Positions 52,730 to 64,000 are shown, counted from the stretch's first letter. The stretch: DNA of 64,000 bases from Azorinus chamasolen (GCA_963576725.1 OY755251.1:35677302-35741301), one strand, 5' to 3'. The notes: a model not told the origin generated them from the letters alone. Numbers and translations are program-made.

Positions 52730-53580
52730 AAACTTTTTAAATGAACTTTGGTTTCCTCTTTATCTTCGGCCTTGTTGCTTTTATCTTCACTATAATTCAT
52801 CATGTAAATTATGATCATCTTCCAGTTTGTGATCATTTTTGAGGCTACTCTTAACTTGTGATCAACCCACCTGGTGCCATTTGCTTTATAGCGCACCTGG
52901 CATGAAGTGCCAAGGTGAGCTATTGTTATCGCCCTGTGTCCATCCATCGTGTGTTGTGTGTCCTTAATCCATCTTAACACCAAATATTTCGATTGGGGTC
53001 GTCAGTTTCCCTTGGATGTTTTATCAACAATGCCACTACACGACCACTCATCGGAGAGTTTGGGGAGATACGTCGGCTGGCTGTAATTTAGATGTACAGC
53101 CCCCAGGTATGATGCACAAGGTTTTTACTTTCATGGAGCTGGTAATATTCCCTCAAAATGCATCCCAATCAATTAGCCTACAGGCTACAGCATTGATTTT
53201 ATTTCCCTAAGTTTTTTTGCCAGAATTTGATGCTGGTTTCGTCAGCCCACGATTTCTTACCAGCACCGCACATGTAAATAATAATCCCACTAGTGTATGG
53301 GAAGGGGTCTTTGATCCGTCGGCGTAGGCCCTTAAAGTAATAGTTAAGTTTTAGCTCGTCTGTTTCGAAGAAAAGTCGAGAATGTTTCGAAGAAAAGTCG
53401 AGCTATTGTGATCACTGGGTCGTAGCGTGTCTGCGGGGTGCAAAAACTTTAATATAGCTCATTACTCAAAAAGTATAAGAGGTATAAACCTGAGACTTCA
53501 TAGGTTAGTAGATCTCATTAAGGGAAAGGCCCCTAAAAGCATAACTCTTGATTTCAAAATTTTGGAGTTCCTGCCCTTTA
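52730..53580. other. No recognised gene
   Basis: Short frames on both strands (52726-52983 minus, 53016-53210 plus) lack domains. A small direct repeat, GAAGAAAAGTCGAG, occurs near 53366 and 53388. Confidence 0.35.
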
Positions 53581-53582
53581 TT

Positions 53583-55163
53583 GTTATACCCCCCTTTTGA
53601 AAAAATGGGGGTATATTGCTTTGCACATGTCGGTCGGTCGGTCGGTCTGTCGGTCGGTCGGTAGGTCGGTCGGTCGGTCGGTAGATCAATGGTTTCCGAA
53701 TGATAACTAATAAACGACTTGGCGTAGGATCTTCAAACTTGCTGTGGTGGTTGGTCATGACAACTAGATGACCCCTATTGTTTTTGAGGTCACTAGGTCA
53801 AAGGTCAAGGTCACAATGACCTTAACTGGTGAAATAGTTTCCGATCAATAACTGCTGAAGGGTTTGGCTTGGGATCTTCAAACTTGCTGTGGTGGTTGGT
53901 CATGACCACTAGATGACCCCTATTGTTTTTGAGGTCACTAGGTCAAAGGTCAAGGTCACCATGACCTTAACTTGTTAAATGGTTTCCGATCAATAACTGC
54001 TGAAGGGTTTGGCTTGGGATCTTCAAACTTGCTGTGGTGGTTGGTCATGACCACTAGATGACCCCTATTGTTTTTTAGGTCACTAGGTCAAAGGTCAAGG
54101 TCACCATGACCTTAACTGGTTAAATGGTTTCAGATCAATAACTGCTCAAGGGTTTGGCTTAGGATCTTCAAACTTGCTTAGGTGGCTGGCCATGACAACT
54201 AGATGACCCCTATTGTTTTTAGGTCACTAGGTCAAAGGTCAAGGTCACCATGACCATAAATGGTAAAATGGTTTTTGATCAATAACTGCTCAAGGGTTTG
54301 GCTTAGGATCTTCAAACTCGCTTAGGTGGTTGATCATGACCATTAGATGGCCCCTAATGTTTTTGAGGTCACTAGGTCAAAGGTCAAGGTCACCATGACC
54401 TTAAGTGGTGAAATGGTTTCCGATCAATAACTGGGCAAGGGTTTGGCTTAGGATCTTCAAACTTGCTGTGGAGGTTGGTCATGACCACTAGATGACGCCT
54501 ATTGTTTTTGAGGTCACTAGGTTAAAGGTCAAGGTCACCATGACCTTAATTTGTGAAATGGTTTCCAATCAATAACTGCTCAAGGGTTTGGCTTAGGATC
54601 TTTAAACTTGCTGTGGTGGTTGGTCATGACCACTTAATGGCCTGTATTGTTTTCGAGGTCACTAGGTCAAAGGTCAAGGTCACCATGACCTTAAGTGGTG
54701 AAATGGTTTCCAATCCATAACTGCTCAAGGGTTTGGCTTAGGATCTTCAAACTTGATTTGGTGTTTGGTCATGACAACTAGATGACCCCTATTGTTTTTG
54801 AGGTCACTAGGTCAAAGGTCAAGGTCACCATGACCTTAACTGAATAAATGGTTTCAGATTAATAACTGCTCAATGGTTTGGTTCGGATTCTTCAAACTTG
54901 CTGTGGTGGTTGGTCGTGACCACTAGATGACCACTATAGTTGTTCAGGTCACTAGGTCAAAGGTCAAGGTTACCAATCCACGACCTTAACATGTGAAATG
55001 TTTTTAGATCAATAAATGATCAGTGGTTTGGCTTAGGATCTTCAAAGTTGCCGTGTTGATTAGTCATGACCACTAGATGACCTCTATAGTTGAGGTCACT
55101 AGATCAAAGGTCAGGGGGTCTGGGGGGGGGGGGGGGTATACATGTTTTACAAACATCTCTTGT
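53583..55163 (+). mobile_element. AGGTCA element, copy 3
   Basis: It has the same head hairpin, (GGTC)n and tail as the copies at 35400 and 41070, with about ten 145-bp units. Its array order differs from the other two, and its tail has a longer G run (about 13 G near 55123). Eight of its units keep a perfect GGTCAnnnTGACC. Confidence 0.8.
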
Positions 55164-55659
55164 TTCATTCATGACTTGTCCCTGATGGCGATGGTTGCAT
55201 CGGAGATCTTAAATCCTATTCGTTTACATTTTACATCTTCAACGATGCTTGGCAACGAACCATAGAGAGATCAGCCAATCGGTGACATGTAACATGATCA
55301 ACCGATCGGTGACATGTAACATTCCCTCTGAGGGTAAGATGAGGTCACCAGAAGTCGACACGAGACTAAAGGAGCGCAAATCGATGAAAACGTTGAATTG
55401 TCGAAACAAACTTCCGATTTCTGGGAGAAATGTTCGTTTCAGGAGATGTCACTAAAAGTAACTAAAACTGCCATCGAATTAGATATGTTTTCGATCGAAT
55501 AAGATTGTATTACTGTAATATTTTATGCATGGTCATCCAAATGGTGTAGGTATGGTGGCCTTGTTTAATATGGTACAGCTTTATATCATAGAAATTATTT
55601 ATATAACGATAGTCATTTTCGATCCAGTGCTTGTGGACTGCCTGTAACTGTAAGTAACT

Positions 55660-55860
55660 GTATGAGTCATGCAGGACACTCCACATGCCATACGCATAGA
55701 CTGAATAGCACTCCAGTAAGCACCGAACAGCATGAACAACAAACAAGAACAGCAGATGTACATGCCTATCAGAAGACAAACAAGAGACAAACAAAGACGT
55801 AACAAACATACATTTGGGGAATATGGAATTACTGCATTAGAACGGCTAGTGGCTCTGTGT
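55660..55860 (+). repeat. Dispersed repeat B, partial copy
   Basis: 'catgcaggacactccac', 'gaacagcatgaacaacaaac', 'agcagatgtacatgcctatc', 'agaagacaaacaagagac' and a GGGGAATATGGAATTACTGC block match the first half of 24230-24430. Confidence 0.55.
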
Positions 55861-55984
55861 ATATTCATTTCATATTGTAAGCCATTTCCAAACGTCCATA
55901 TTGATTTTGGATTTTATTATATAATATACTGTGAATTTCAATAAAGCCAGATGAGTTGTGGTAATCCGTGTATTTTCATAATTA

Positions 55985-56072
55985 CGATGGCCGATTGATA
56001 AACTATGGGCCTTGTATTGAAGGAGTTAAACAGGAATGTCCTTTGTCAGCCCTACAATTCTATGGCTGTTTA
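55985..56072 (+). pseudogene. Tiny LINE reverse-transcriptase fragment
   Basis: The reading GPCIEGVKQECPLSALQF matches the 'G(V/L)RQG(C/D)PLSP.LF' motif of non-LTR reverse transcriptases. It is cut off by the Penelope-like terminus at 56078. Confidence 0.4.
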
Positions 56073-56077
56073 AGGAT

Positions 56078-56178
56078 GCATAAATACTTGAATAGCTCTG
56101 AACATTTATTTCGACCACTAAGGGCCTTTTTCAAATATTGTCATGTCAAAATACACGTCACATTTTTGTTGCATGTGT
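56078..56178 (-). mobile_element. Penelope-like element 3' terminus
   Basis: On the minus strand this equals the last 100 bp of the element at 20985-23050 (ATGTAACAAAA-like start, ACGTGTATTTTGA, GAAAAAGGCCCTTAGTGGTC, AGAGCTATTCAAGTATTTAT). Confidence 0.7.
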
Positions 56179-58570
56179 AGTAGCCCTTATTGAGGCTCAT
56201 GTGTAAGATTAAAAATCTTACACGTCATCGGGTTCAAACTAAGGAAAGAGAATTTGAAAACACTTTATCGCTTCAGAATTTTATTAGGAATATAATTTAC
56301 AGGGTAAAAACAGATGTTGTGTCCAGAAAAGAGAATGAATGTAACAAACATATTCTACCTTAAATGATGTTTATTGCAAATGTTTCAAACAGAGGGATGA
56401 CTGCGGAGTACTGAGGTTATATACACAGAGAGGGCTGAAGCAGAACTGCCTGATATACTGAAATCGCTGCCTTATATAGGTATCTAACCGCTTTATATAG
56501 GTATCTAAACAAAATAACTCATAAGACATACATGCAATATAAGGCAGACAGAGCTAGTTTATGTATACACTCTAAACATACAGTGCACTGTCTATAGTGC
56601 GGATTTACTAGACAATACACAGTGCACAGTATAGCCTGCATACTACATTCCGCCAATGCCTAAGAAATAAAAATTAAAAGAAATAAAATAGTTTGTTTTA
56701 TTAATAATCGAAATTCAAAGAAACTTGCAGACATTTAGTGTATTATTTCCAAATACTGATTTACATTAAATATGATCTGATATAACTTTAAATATTTAGG
56801 ACACAATCATCAAATCGACAGGAGTAGGACATTGGAATGGCCAATGTCTGCGGAAGGATTAAACATCCCTCTGCTCTAGTCCTACATAGTGGCACATTAC
56901 ATCCAATCCAATCAACAATCACTGTTGGTACAAATCTGAAGTGAAACTATACAAAACATGAATATTTTAGTTACTGGGGTATAATCAATTTTAAACAGAA
57001 ACCCGCCAACCCAGCCTTCTTTTGTAAAGCAACCATTAGCTTAAATGATAATGTCAATATATCATTGAACTTAGTCTGAAACATACATAATATATGTATT
57101 TTATCAGTCTCAGTTCAAATTATATTATTATGCTGGACTATCGAATTTCAAATACTGAAGAGATACTTTATGAAATAACGAAATCCTATTTAACATATGC
57201 AAAAAAACTAGTGTTATCCCTAATATGAACTTATGAGTTCTATATGAACAGATAACCCTTGATTAGCTATACCTATAGCTATTGTTTGCAATCAATCATG
57301 AGATATACATATACACTCTCTCCAATAATATAGACATTTCTAAATAAGATTTATATTATTTCAATACATGTAGTCAAATCTAAAATACTGATTATGAATA
57401 AAAGAAATAATCTGTAAGTTAAGCTGTGTGTAGAAAATTTTGAAATACTACAGCAAGAACTTTAAACATCTAAAAGTCGTAAGAAAAGTTAATTTTATTT
57501 CTAGCATATTCGTGTCCCCCCAAATGAATCACTTTTTCCCTGGTAGTCACACCTCCTCCTGACTGATCATTAGATCCAGGACCAGTGGCGGTTGGTTGCA
57601 ACTCCCGTCAGCGTTGTTACTCCCGTTCTCTAGAGAACCTAGCATTGCTGAATGGAAGGGTTGATGTATGCCTTAGGGGGGGGGGGGAGGGCTTCCAGGA
57701 TATCCCATTTTGCCTTGGCGCCATGCGTTTTAACATGCTCTACTACATGGCGTAGACAAGGACAATCTTCATGCACTTATGGCAACGATAAAGCGTAGCA
57801 TCCCGATGTGTTTTGCTCAATATTTGTTGAATGCATTGACAGTATTGAAATTGTGGCCATTGCATTCTTTCACAGGACACGGCGAAAGACTTATCGAGTG
57901 GGTTCGATTGGTCTGTACCTCTTTAAATTCACTGATGTCTTCCGAGAGAACCAATATGTCGTCCATTTAAATTTACAAAACATTGACATAATGAAACATT
58001 GAAACGTAACACTTTCTTGATCTCAGTCAAGATGTATTACGTTGTTTCAATGCACTTCCCAAATTGTATACGCTCATATAAAGACTTGTGTTGTGAAACA
58101 TTATAGAACAAACAGTTTAATAAGTGTATAAACACTTGTATATAGAATAATCATTTTGTACAAAATAATAGACTGGCTTATACCAGATTAAACTGTATGA
58201 TATTAGCTACGTTCATGTAATACTAAACTTTGCATAAACATGTATGATTAACAGATGCAACAAGTTTTATAACAAAACTATTATCACATTCATAACTCAA
58301 ATTATAATTGATAAAATTGTGTCAAATTATGATTGATAAAATTGTGTGGATTTAGCTATTTAGAAGAACTATCTTATTTTGTATGTACAAATGTAGTATC
58401 CTTCACAATTTAATCAAAGGGAGGTAAATACCAGTAAATTATAATTATTATTTGCTATTTATAACATACTTCCCTCCCTTTCCACTATTTAACATTGCTA
58501 TCAACATATAGTAAGTGAATAGGGAAATCTAGGGTTTATGTTGGGGAATAGGGAACTCTTGGTTTTACAT
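56178..58570. other. AT-rich, no recognised gene
   Basis: Contents include a 20-bp palindrome GTGTAAGATTAAAAATCTTA near 56201, a duplicated 'ttatataggtatctaa' (56475 and 56495), and a long G run near 57676. On the minus strand near 57965 the reading MDDILVLSED resembles an RT YxDD box but has no support around it. Confidence 0.4.
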
Positions 58571-58576
58571 TTCTGC

Positions 58577-59760
58577 CTAATCGAGTTGTGATTGGTACTG
58601 GAATGTCTGGATCAGAGTCTGAATATGAATCTGCGACATTCCCATCAATCGACTTGAACAGGTTCCCCTAATAATCCGATCTGGGTTCATCCCAGTTTTC
58701 CAGTCAGTTCTCCGGGGGGGGTGGGGGGGGGGGGGGCTTCGTCCTTCATATTCCCTTAAGTGTTCAACATGTACTGTAATAATTAATGCATTACTAGATT
58801 TTTTTAATATGTAATTCACTGCTAACAATTTTCGGATCACTAAATAAGGTCCTGTCCAGTATAAGCCTAATGTTTGATTGGCTGTTGTAGGATACCACCT
58901 CGACATCTAGGAACCTTCCTCACATTCACCTAATTTAAGCTTTGCATCGTATACCCGTTTCTGTCTGATTGCTGCATTTTGTAGAACCGAATAGGCGTGT
59001 TCAAAAGCCTTTGAGGGGCCTTGTTGACCCATTCTACATACTGGGCATTCAACATACTTTTCACCTAGGGGATCTCCTACTCTGTTCAGCATTAACCTAT
59101 TTGGTGCACATGCTGTACTTTGGTGAATAGATGCACGGTATGCTGCCATTACGTACGGCAAATGCTCGTCCAATGTATGCTGATTTTCTTGTAAGCCATA
59201 GACAAGAGAGTTTTCAATGTACGGTTGAAATGCTCTACTACTGCATCACATTGGGGCCTATAGGGAGATGTGTGGGTCTTTTTTTTATCTCAAGCAATTT
59301 ACTAACAGATCAGACTCGAACTCTCGTCCCTGATAACTATGGATTTGATCGCATGTGCCAAACCTCAGTTTGTGCAGTGTAATTAGGGACAGCGTATGAC
59401 TCCTTCCATTTTGTAAAATAATCCCCTGCAAAATGATGTATTCATTATTATTGGTTGACAAGGGTAAGGGGCCTAATATGTCGATTCCTACAACTGAAAG
59501 GGGACCATTTACTTTAACCTGTCGTAAAGCTGCTCTGCCTTAATCGGAAACTGGTCTGGCTCTTTCACACGCATCACATACCTTAACTTATCTTTGTACT
59601 TCAGTTTTCAATCCTGGCTAATAAAATATATTCTCTGTATTGCAGCAATTGTTCTGTCTCTACCAAAATAACTTGCCAGTCTATTTTCGTGCAATTGCTG
59701 AAAAAATGTGTTCCTAAGTTCAGTCGAGGCTACCATCTGATATTTGTCTTCCCCTAACTG
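58577..59760 (-). pseudogene. Ty3/gypsy-type integrase remnant
   Basis: Integrase is read in order on the minus strand, with several stops and shifts. RDRTIAAIQRIYF is followed by a C...C zinc-knuckle part (VCDACERARPVSD). VVGIDILGPLPL has the first catalytic Asp. Then YQGREFESDLL, and LYRPQCDAVVEHFNRTLKTL with the catalytic Glu in VEHFNR. HLPYVMAAYRASIHQSTACA is next (frame 58907-59173). After an in-frame stop comes a chromodomain-like end, GPYLVIRKLLAVNYIL and VHVEHLREYEG (frame 58577-58906). The usual second Asp box (SDQG) is altered to SYQG. It is non-functional. Confidence 0.85.
58700..58740. repeat. G-rich low-complexity run
   Basis: A run of about 22 G with a single T interruption lies inside the integrase remnant. 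It may be a sequencing-sensitive site or expanded later. Confidence 0.7.
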
Positions 59761-59779
59761 TGTCTTTGACTTCCGGTAT

Positions 59780-59905
59780 CATAAATTCTGAAAATGGGCG
59801 ATCCTATGAAAGCAAAAGCAGAAATGCAAAACGAGAAAATTGCAGACTCGGTTTTATTGAGTATGTTAATGAGTAGTAATTAAAAGTGCAGCACTACCCA
59901 CGCAT
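59780..59905 (-). repeat. SatA fragment inside the gypsy remnant
   Basis: AAATTCTGAAAATGGGCGAT, CAGACTCGGTTTTATTGAGT and 'aagtgcagcactacccacgc' match the middle of the SatA unit. It separates the protease and integrase pieces of the gypsy remnant, where the RT/RNase H region should be. Confidence 0.7.
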
Positions 59906-59907
59906 TT

Positions 59908-60192
59908 TTAAATTCTAAGAGCTCCCATTGAGACAAAAGTTGGAAAAACTGAAGTTTTGAACATCTGATTTGGTATGGTTTTGATTGGATAATCGATTTG
60001 GGTGGAATCTGCAGTTTTCATACGAGTGTCAATGCTTTCAATTTCCAACAAATCCAGACACAGCTGAAGAAACAATTTCTCAGAAATAATTCTCGAGCAA
60101 GAGCCAGAATTCAGTAGGAACTGTGTGTACATTTGGTTAGTTTTTACAGGTAAATAAGGCAACTTGTTTGTTGCTAATGTAGGAGGCTTCAT
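59908..60192 (-). pseudogene. Retropepsin-like fragment of the gypsy remnant
   Basis: The 94-codon frame reads QFLLNSGSCSRIISEKLF and then MKTADSTQIDYPIKT. It resembles the 'LlDTGs..SlIs..l' and 'ADG..i...G' pattern of retroelement aspartic proteases. The catalytic DTG is replaced by NSG, so it is inactive. It has the same strand and expected order (protease before integrase) as the integrase remnant. Confidence 0.55.
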
Positions 60193-60194
60193 GC

Positions 60195-60680
60195 TTAAAT
60201 TTGGATAGACCTGACTAGTACAGTTCGTATATTCTTGAGAATTTGTTTATCTTCTATTTGTTTTGAATAAGGTAGTAATTCTTCTTTCAGAGGCAATTTG
60301 TAAGACTCAGTAGTAGAACTGTTTTCCACTTTTTGTAAGATTTCATTCTGTAAAGATTTGTGATTCTCCGCACTTAATGAATTTCGTACAGGAGCCCCAT
60401 GTGTGCGGGTATGTTTGATCAGCTGTTTCTATTCCTAAGGCATTCATGGGGTCATTTTCTAGGACACTGATTCCCTGTTCTTTTGATATCGTTTTATGTT
60501 GCACAGTGTCATTAACTGGGACGAGGCTACCCTGACTGCTATCAGTGTGTCATTTTGAAAGGATAAGTGTATCTAAAAATTTGTTGGCTGGTATTTTGGC
60601 CGTTTTACCCGCCATTTCTAGTTTCCCTGATTGTTTGTGTATTGCTGATTTCTCTGATCACGTTTCTCATAACACCTATA
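60195..60680 (-). other. Probable decayed gag-pol upstream part; nothing certain
   Basis: No frame above 60 codons and no zinc knuckle was seen. Its position upstream of the protease fragment makes gypsy origin likely but unproven. Confidence 0.25.
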
Positions 60681-60684
60681 TTCC

Positions 60685-61480
60685 GAATATACATGACAGT
60701 GTAAAAAACGTTTAAAGATTTTGCACCAATCTAAGCGACTTAAAGAAGTAGTATTTCAATAATTGCCAGTTGTTGCATTCAGGCGTGATAAAACTCTATG
60801 TGACACACTGGTGCCTCCAAAGACTAACCGGATCGAAAAACCAAGCAATACATCCTATTCAAAGGGCTGTTCTACTTGCAGTGTTCTTGAAATGTCAAAT
60901 ATTAGGGACACAAATAAGCAATCAGTTTACAATGTGTCTACTAATATTAACTGTAGATAAAGGAATGTGGTATATGCTATTAAATGCAGTAAATGCGATA
61001 TAATAGTGTACGTGGGCGAGATTGGGAGAGAAATTCGGGAGAGAATGAAATAACATTTGAGTGATGTAAGGCATGAGAGGGACACGCCAAACAACATACA
61101 TTTTGGAGTCGGTGGTCATAGCAGTGATGATGTTACATTTGTAGTTTTGAAATAGATGTTCAATGCATGTAGAATTGAAAGACAGATCCATGAAACTGAT
61201 TGGATATGGAGGCTGAGAACTTACAGACAACTTGGCTGTAACGTCAAGGAGGATACTGCGCTAATGCATACCTGGCGTCGGTACGCTTATGACGTCATTT
61301 CATGACGTCGTGACATTTTAAATAACAACACAACGTCACCATGACACTGGATCAACATTGTTCTCTTTGATTTTATGGCTGAATGCATGTTACAAAAATG
61401 TGACGTGTATTTGACATGATAATTTATTAAAAAGGCCTTTAGTGGTATATTAGATCAGAGCTATTCTCAAGTATTTATGT
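60685..61480 (+). pseudogene. 5'-truncated Penelope-like element (endonuclease end)
   Basis: It aligns with 22235-23050: 'ccgaatatacatgacagtgta', 'ttgcattcaggcgtgataaaa', the CSKCDIMVYVGE-equivalent region (here with the Thr of GET changed to Ile), HETDWIWRLRTY and the terminal TAGATCAGAGCTATT. Stops occur inside the endonuclease (for example before CATTTGAG near 61052). Confidence 0.85.
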
Positions 61481-61509
61481 ATTCTCCTTTTGTTATTCAT
61501 TTTGTATTT

Positions 61510-61700
61510 AAGAATGTGTCCTCGAAGACCGGTATCATTTGGTCGAAGATGTAGCACTCTAAAGTAAACAATGTATTTATGTATTCTATTAATATTCCTT
61601 TTTGGTATATTTTCTTCACTGTGTATTTAAGGATGTGTCCTCGAAGACCGGTGTTATTTGGTCGAAGATGTAGCACTCTATAGTAAATAATGCAAATGAT
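61510..61700. repeat. Direct duplication of about 60 bp
   Basis: GTCCTCGAAGACCGGT(A/G)T(C/T)ATTTGGTCGAAGATG followed by TAGCACTCTA occurs at about 61517 and again about 117 bp later, each time followed by AGTAAA(C/T)AATG. Confidence 0.75.
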
Positions 61701-61828
61701 ATTCACACAATGGGCAACATCGCTGAGAGAGCAGTGACACAATATTTGAATAAGAAATGTCTAGAACCTAAGGATATCCATACGGATATGGTAGCAACAC
61801 TAGAGAATAAAAACCCTTTCATATGCTA

Positions 61829-63844
61829 TACAGTGGTAAATACGCTATTCCTACCCATTTACCCGTTTTTCTACGCGTAAGAAACGGGTAGTGAACGGTT
61901 AACGAACGGTTAACGAACGGTTACGCGATAAACGGTTTACACACGTTAAACGCGTAAAGAAACGATTATACCAGAGAAATTGCGGTAGGTGCATAAGGTT
62001 TCCGTTTCATGCGGAGATTTTGGATTTTATCGATGATAGCCGTTTTCAAAAAAGTCCGAATGAAACGGGTTAGCCAAAATAAGAATCGATTCGTCACTCA
62101 ACGAACGTTTAATGGTTCAATCCCGGCTAGTGTCGACGATTTGCTCATTTAGGGAACGATATGTTCTTAAGTTTTGTTTGTACAAAGCTATAATATCAGA
62201 TATCCACTGTATATCAAACAAATGGATTGAAAAATTAGTTATTTTTGAGTAGGTTTCTACATTTCAATTAGAAAAAACTGTCACAATGTAAACAACCAAA
62301 TTTTGGATCTAGAATGAAGAAACCTACTAAAGAATTAAGATCTGTTCTATTTCTTAACCCTTTCCCATTTGAATACTTCTGTCAGAAAAAAATGACATCA
62401 TGTGTATTTATTAGATCTTGCTGAATTTAACAACGGTATAAGTCCACACGCCTTTTGATATTTGTAGAAAATATAGTCATGTCTATTAATTTATAATTTC
62501 ATAAGCAGAGTGGGCCCTGGTCTGACGGCCCCTACAAGAGCCTTCATGTCTAGGTTTACTCTGTTTGCAAAGGCGTTAGAGTGTTATATCCATGTGTATG
62601 TAATGGGATAAGCAATTAGTGCAGACCCAAGATCAAACGGCTTCCACGTGAGCAATCTGATCTGAACCTATTCTGTTTTCAAAGGTGTGTTCATCATTAT
62701 GAGGTAGATCTGAAGCGTTTTAAACAAATAAGCATATTTTATGCTCACATATAACTATGAAAAAGTTCTTATTATTTTGATACTTTGTGAAGATTAAACC
62801 TTTGTATGCCGAAATTTAAAAGTGGAATGGCCCATCATTGTTTAACTGTATATTCCATTCATTATTATCAGGCTTAAATGTGCTAGATGATTTTTAATTA
62901 GGCCTGTGAAAATACTAGTGAAGACCCTGATCAACACCCTGATTTTGGAGGTATATTGTCTGTGTTTACTCTGCTTTCAAATGTCAGTACTTGTATTCAA
63001 AGATTTGAAAAATACTAACTATATAATTGTTATGAATGCATGAGAATAAATTGTCTTAGTTGAAGGCTTTATTATTTACCCAGCCTAAATATACGATCAA
63101 AGCTGCCAGATGGTCAGTAAATCCCCTAGCTATTTTCTCAGCAGAGGACAATGGTCTTGACAGTGATGACACCACTGCTTTCTTATCAACAAAGTTACGA
63201 ATTATTACATAACAGAAATACCAAATAATGTGCCCAATTATCTAAAAGTATGATTTGTTAGCTTCTCCAAAAATACAAGAAAACTATGTTTTGATTAATT
63301 GTAGATCTATGGCTCAGCACAAAGTTAAATCCAAACGTTTTAGATCAATTTAAAAGTTAGAGTAATACAACTTCTAGTTTTAAAGATAGTTTAGATTGAT
63401 ATTATCTAGATCTGTTCTAAAATATTTCTACTATATCTGCTACGGTACTGTACTACGGTAGCAAAAAAAGACATTTTACAGCATATAGATGAACGCAATG
63501 AGACTGTAGATCTAAATTTTAATATAGATCTATATCTAGCTAGATCTTATGGAAATGAAACGAGAATTAAAAGTTTAAATACTGTTGATCTTAATTTTAC
63601 AATTCAGTAGTGCCCAACAGGTAAATGAGAATGTCTCCCATTTCAAAGAAAGGCCATATCAAGGATTACCCCCCTTTCGTCCATGATTACTCCCCTTTTA
63701 TCCGGGTTCTTAAACGTTTAGGAAACGTGTTAAGAAGCGCGTAAACCAACGGTTAGAAACCCGTTTAACGAAACGGGTAAGAAACGGGTAGGTAACGCGT
63801 AAGAAACGCGTTAAGTGGGTAGGAATAGCGTATCTACCACTGTA
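61829..63844. mobile_element. TIR element of about 2.0 kb with ACGGGTAAGAAACG subterminal repeats
   Basis: TACAGTGGTAAATACGCTAT at the left matches the inverse of ATAGCGTATCTACCACTGTA at the right. CCTACCCATTTACCCG-like arms and many short units (ACGGGTAAGAAACG, AACGGTTA, ACGCGTAAGAAACG) extend the similarity inward about 150 bp on both sides. TA at each end and the CAGT start suggest the Tc1/mariner class. No transposase is seen in the interior, which is AT-rich with M1 hairpins. The 77-codon minus frame at the right end is a repeat artefact. Confidence 0.7.
62495..62700 (-). mobile_element. M1 hairpins nested in the 61829 element
   Basis: AAGCAGAGTGGGCCCTGGTC to GTCTAGGTTTACTCTGTTTG forms one hairpin with decayed arms. 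A second, 'gcagacccaagatcaaacgg' to 'gatctgaacctattctg', lies just after it. Confidence 0.55.
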
Positions 63845-64000
63845 GTTAAAGTGGGTGGCGGACTTTAAGCCTGACAGGTAAAGCCTTGTGAATGATGCCC
63901 ATCCTGGAAGGTCTGCAATTGTTTCAACCCAAGAAATGGTCAATAAGGTCTATGTTACTTTTGTGACTGACAGACTGATTAGAAAGAAATATACAGTCAG

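Noticed and set aside
57779..58002. Reverse-transcriptase YxDD box (MDDILVLSED on the minus strand near 57965)
   Set aside because: The surrounding reading does not match RT, and it lies on the wrong side of the integrase remnant for the same element.

Overview
This window looks like nuclear DNA from a lophotrochozoan animal, most likely a bivalve mollusc. The evidence is an AT-rich background with very low gene density, an intronless rhodopsin-class GPCR, a GIY-YIG Penelope-like element, and repeat styles familiar from clam and oyster genomes: 140-170 bp tandem cores carrying 'GGGCCATAACTC' or 'AGGTCA' motifs, each preceded by a short GGTC/GGAC/GTCC simple repeat. The taxon is inferred from style, not from a diagnostic gene. 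There are no operons, CRISPR arrays or other prokaryotic features.

Layout. 0-7 kb: copies of dispersed families (SatA, repeat B) and the one confident host-type gene, a 371-residue GPCR on the minus strand (2592-3707). 7-20 kb: repeats only, including palindromic MITEs, a TACGG-rich inverted-repeat element (about 8331-9048), a 50-bp minisatellite (about 14960-15660), a decayed Tc1/mariner transposase (about 16480-16930), a 52-bp perfect inverted repeat (17165-17296) and a tRNA-derived SINE (about 18406-18625). 19.5-23.1 kb: Penelope-like termini, a 168-bp tandem core and a broken Penelope-like element with reverse transcriptase and GIY-YIG parts. 23-35 kb: SatA and repeat B copies, MITEs and a 5'-truncated LINE (about 30460-31990).

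35-56 kb: three copies of a 1.6-1.7 kb element whose tandem core is packed with AGGTCA nuclear-receptor half-sites, a decayed piggyBac transposase (39.5-40.9 kb), two larger TIR elements, several minisatellites, and the most notable locus, 43036-45546. This locus has two 268-bp direct repeats that I count as differing at 4 sites. They flank a primer-binding site matching the 3' end of tRNA-Ser, a purine tract, and a single intact ORF of about 535 codons encoding a zinc-finger plus TatD-family metallo-nuclease protein. It has the structure of an LTR retroelement with a nuclease in place of gag-pol. 56-64 kb: a decayed Ty3/gypsy pol (protease and integrase pieces), further Penelope-like pieces and a 2.0 kb TIR element.

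The window is therefore mostly a record of mobile-element insertion. Apart from the GPCR and possibly a few isolated exons on the minus strand (39.2, 45.7, 46.1 and 52.1 kb), I see no host genes. Coordinates of repeats are by eye and may be off by tens of bases.
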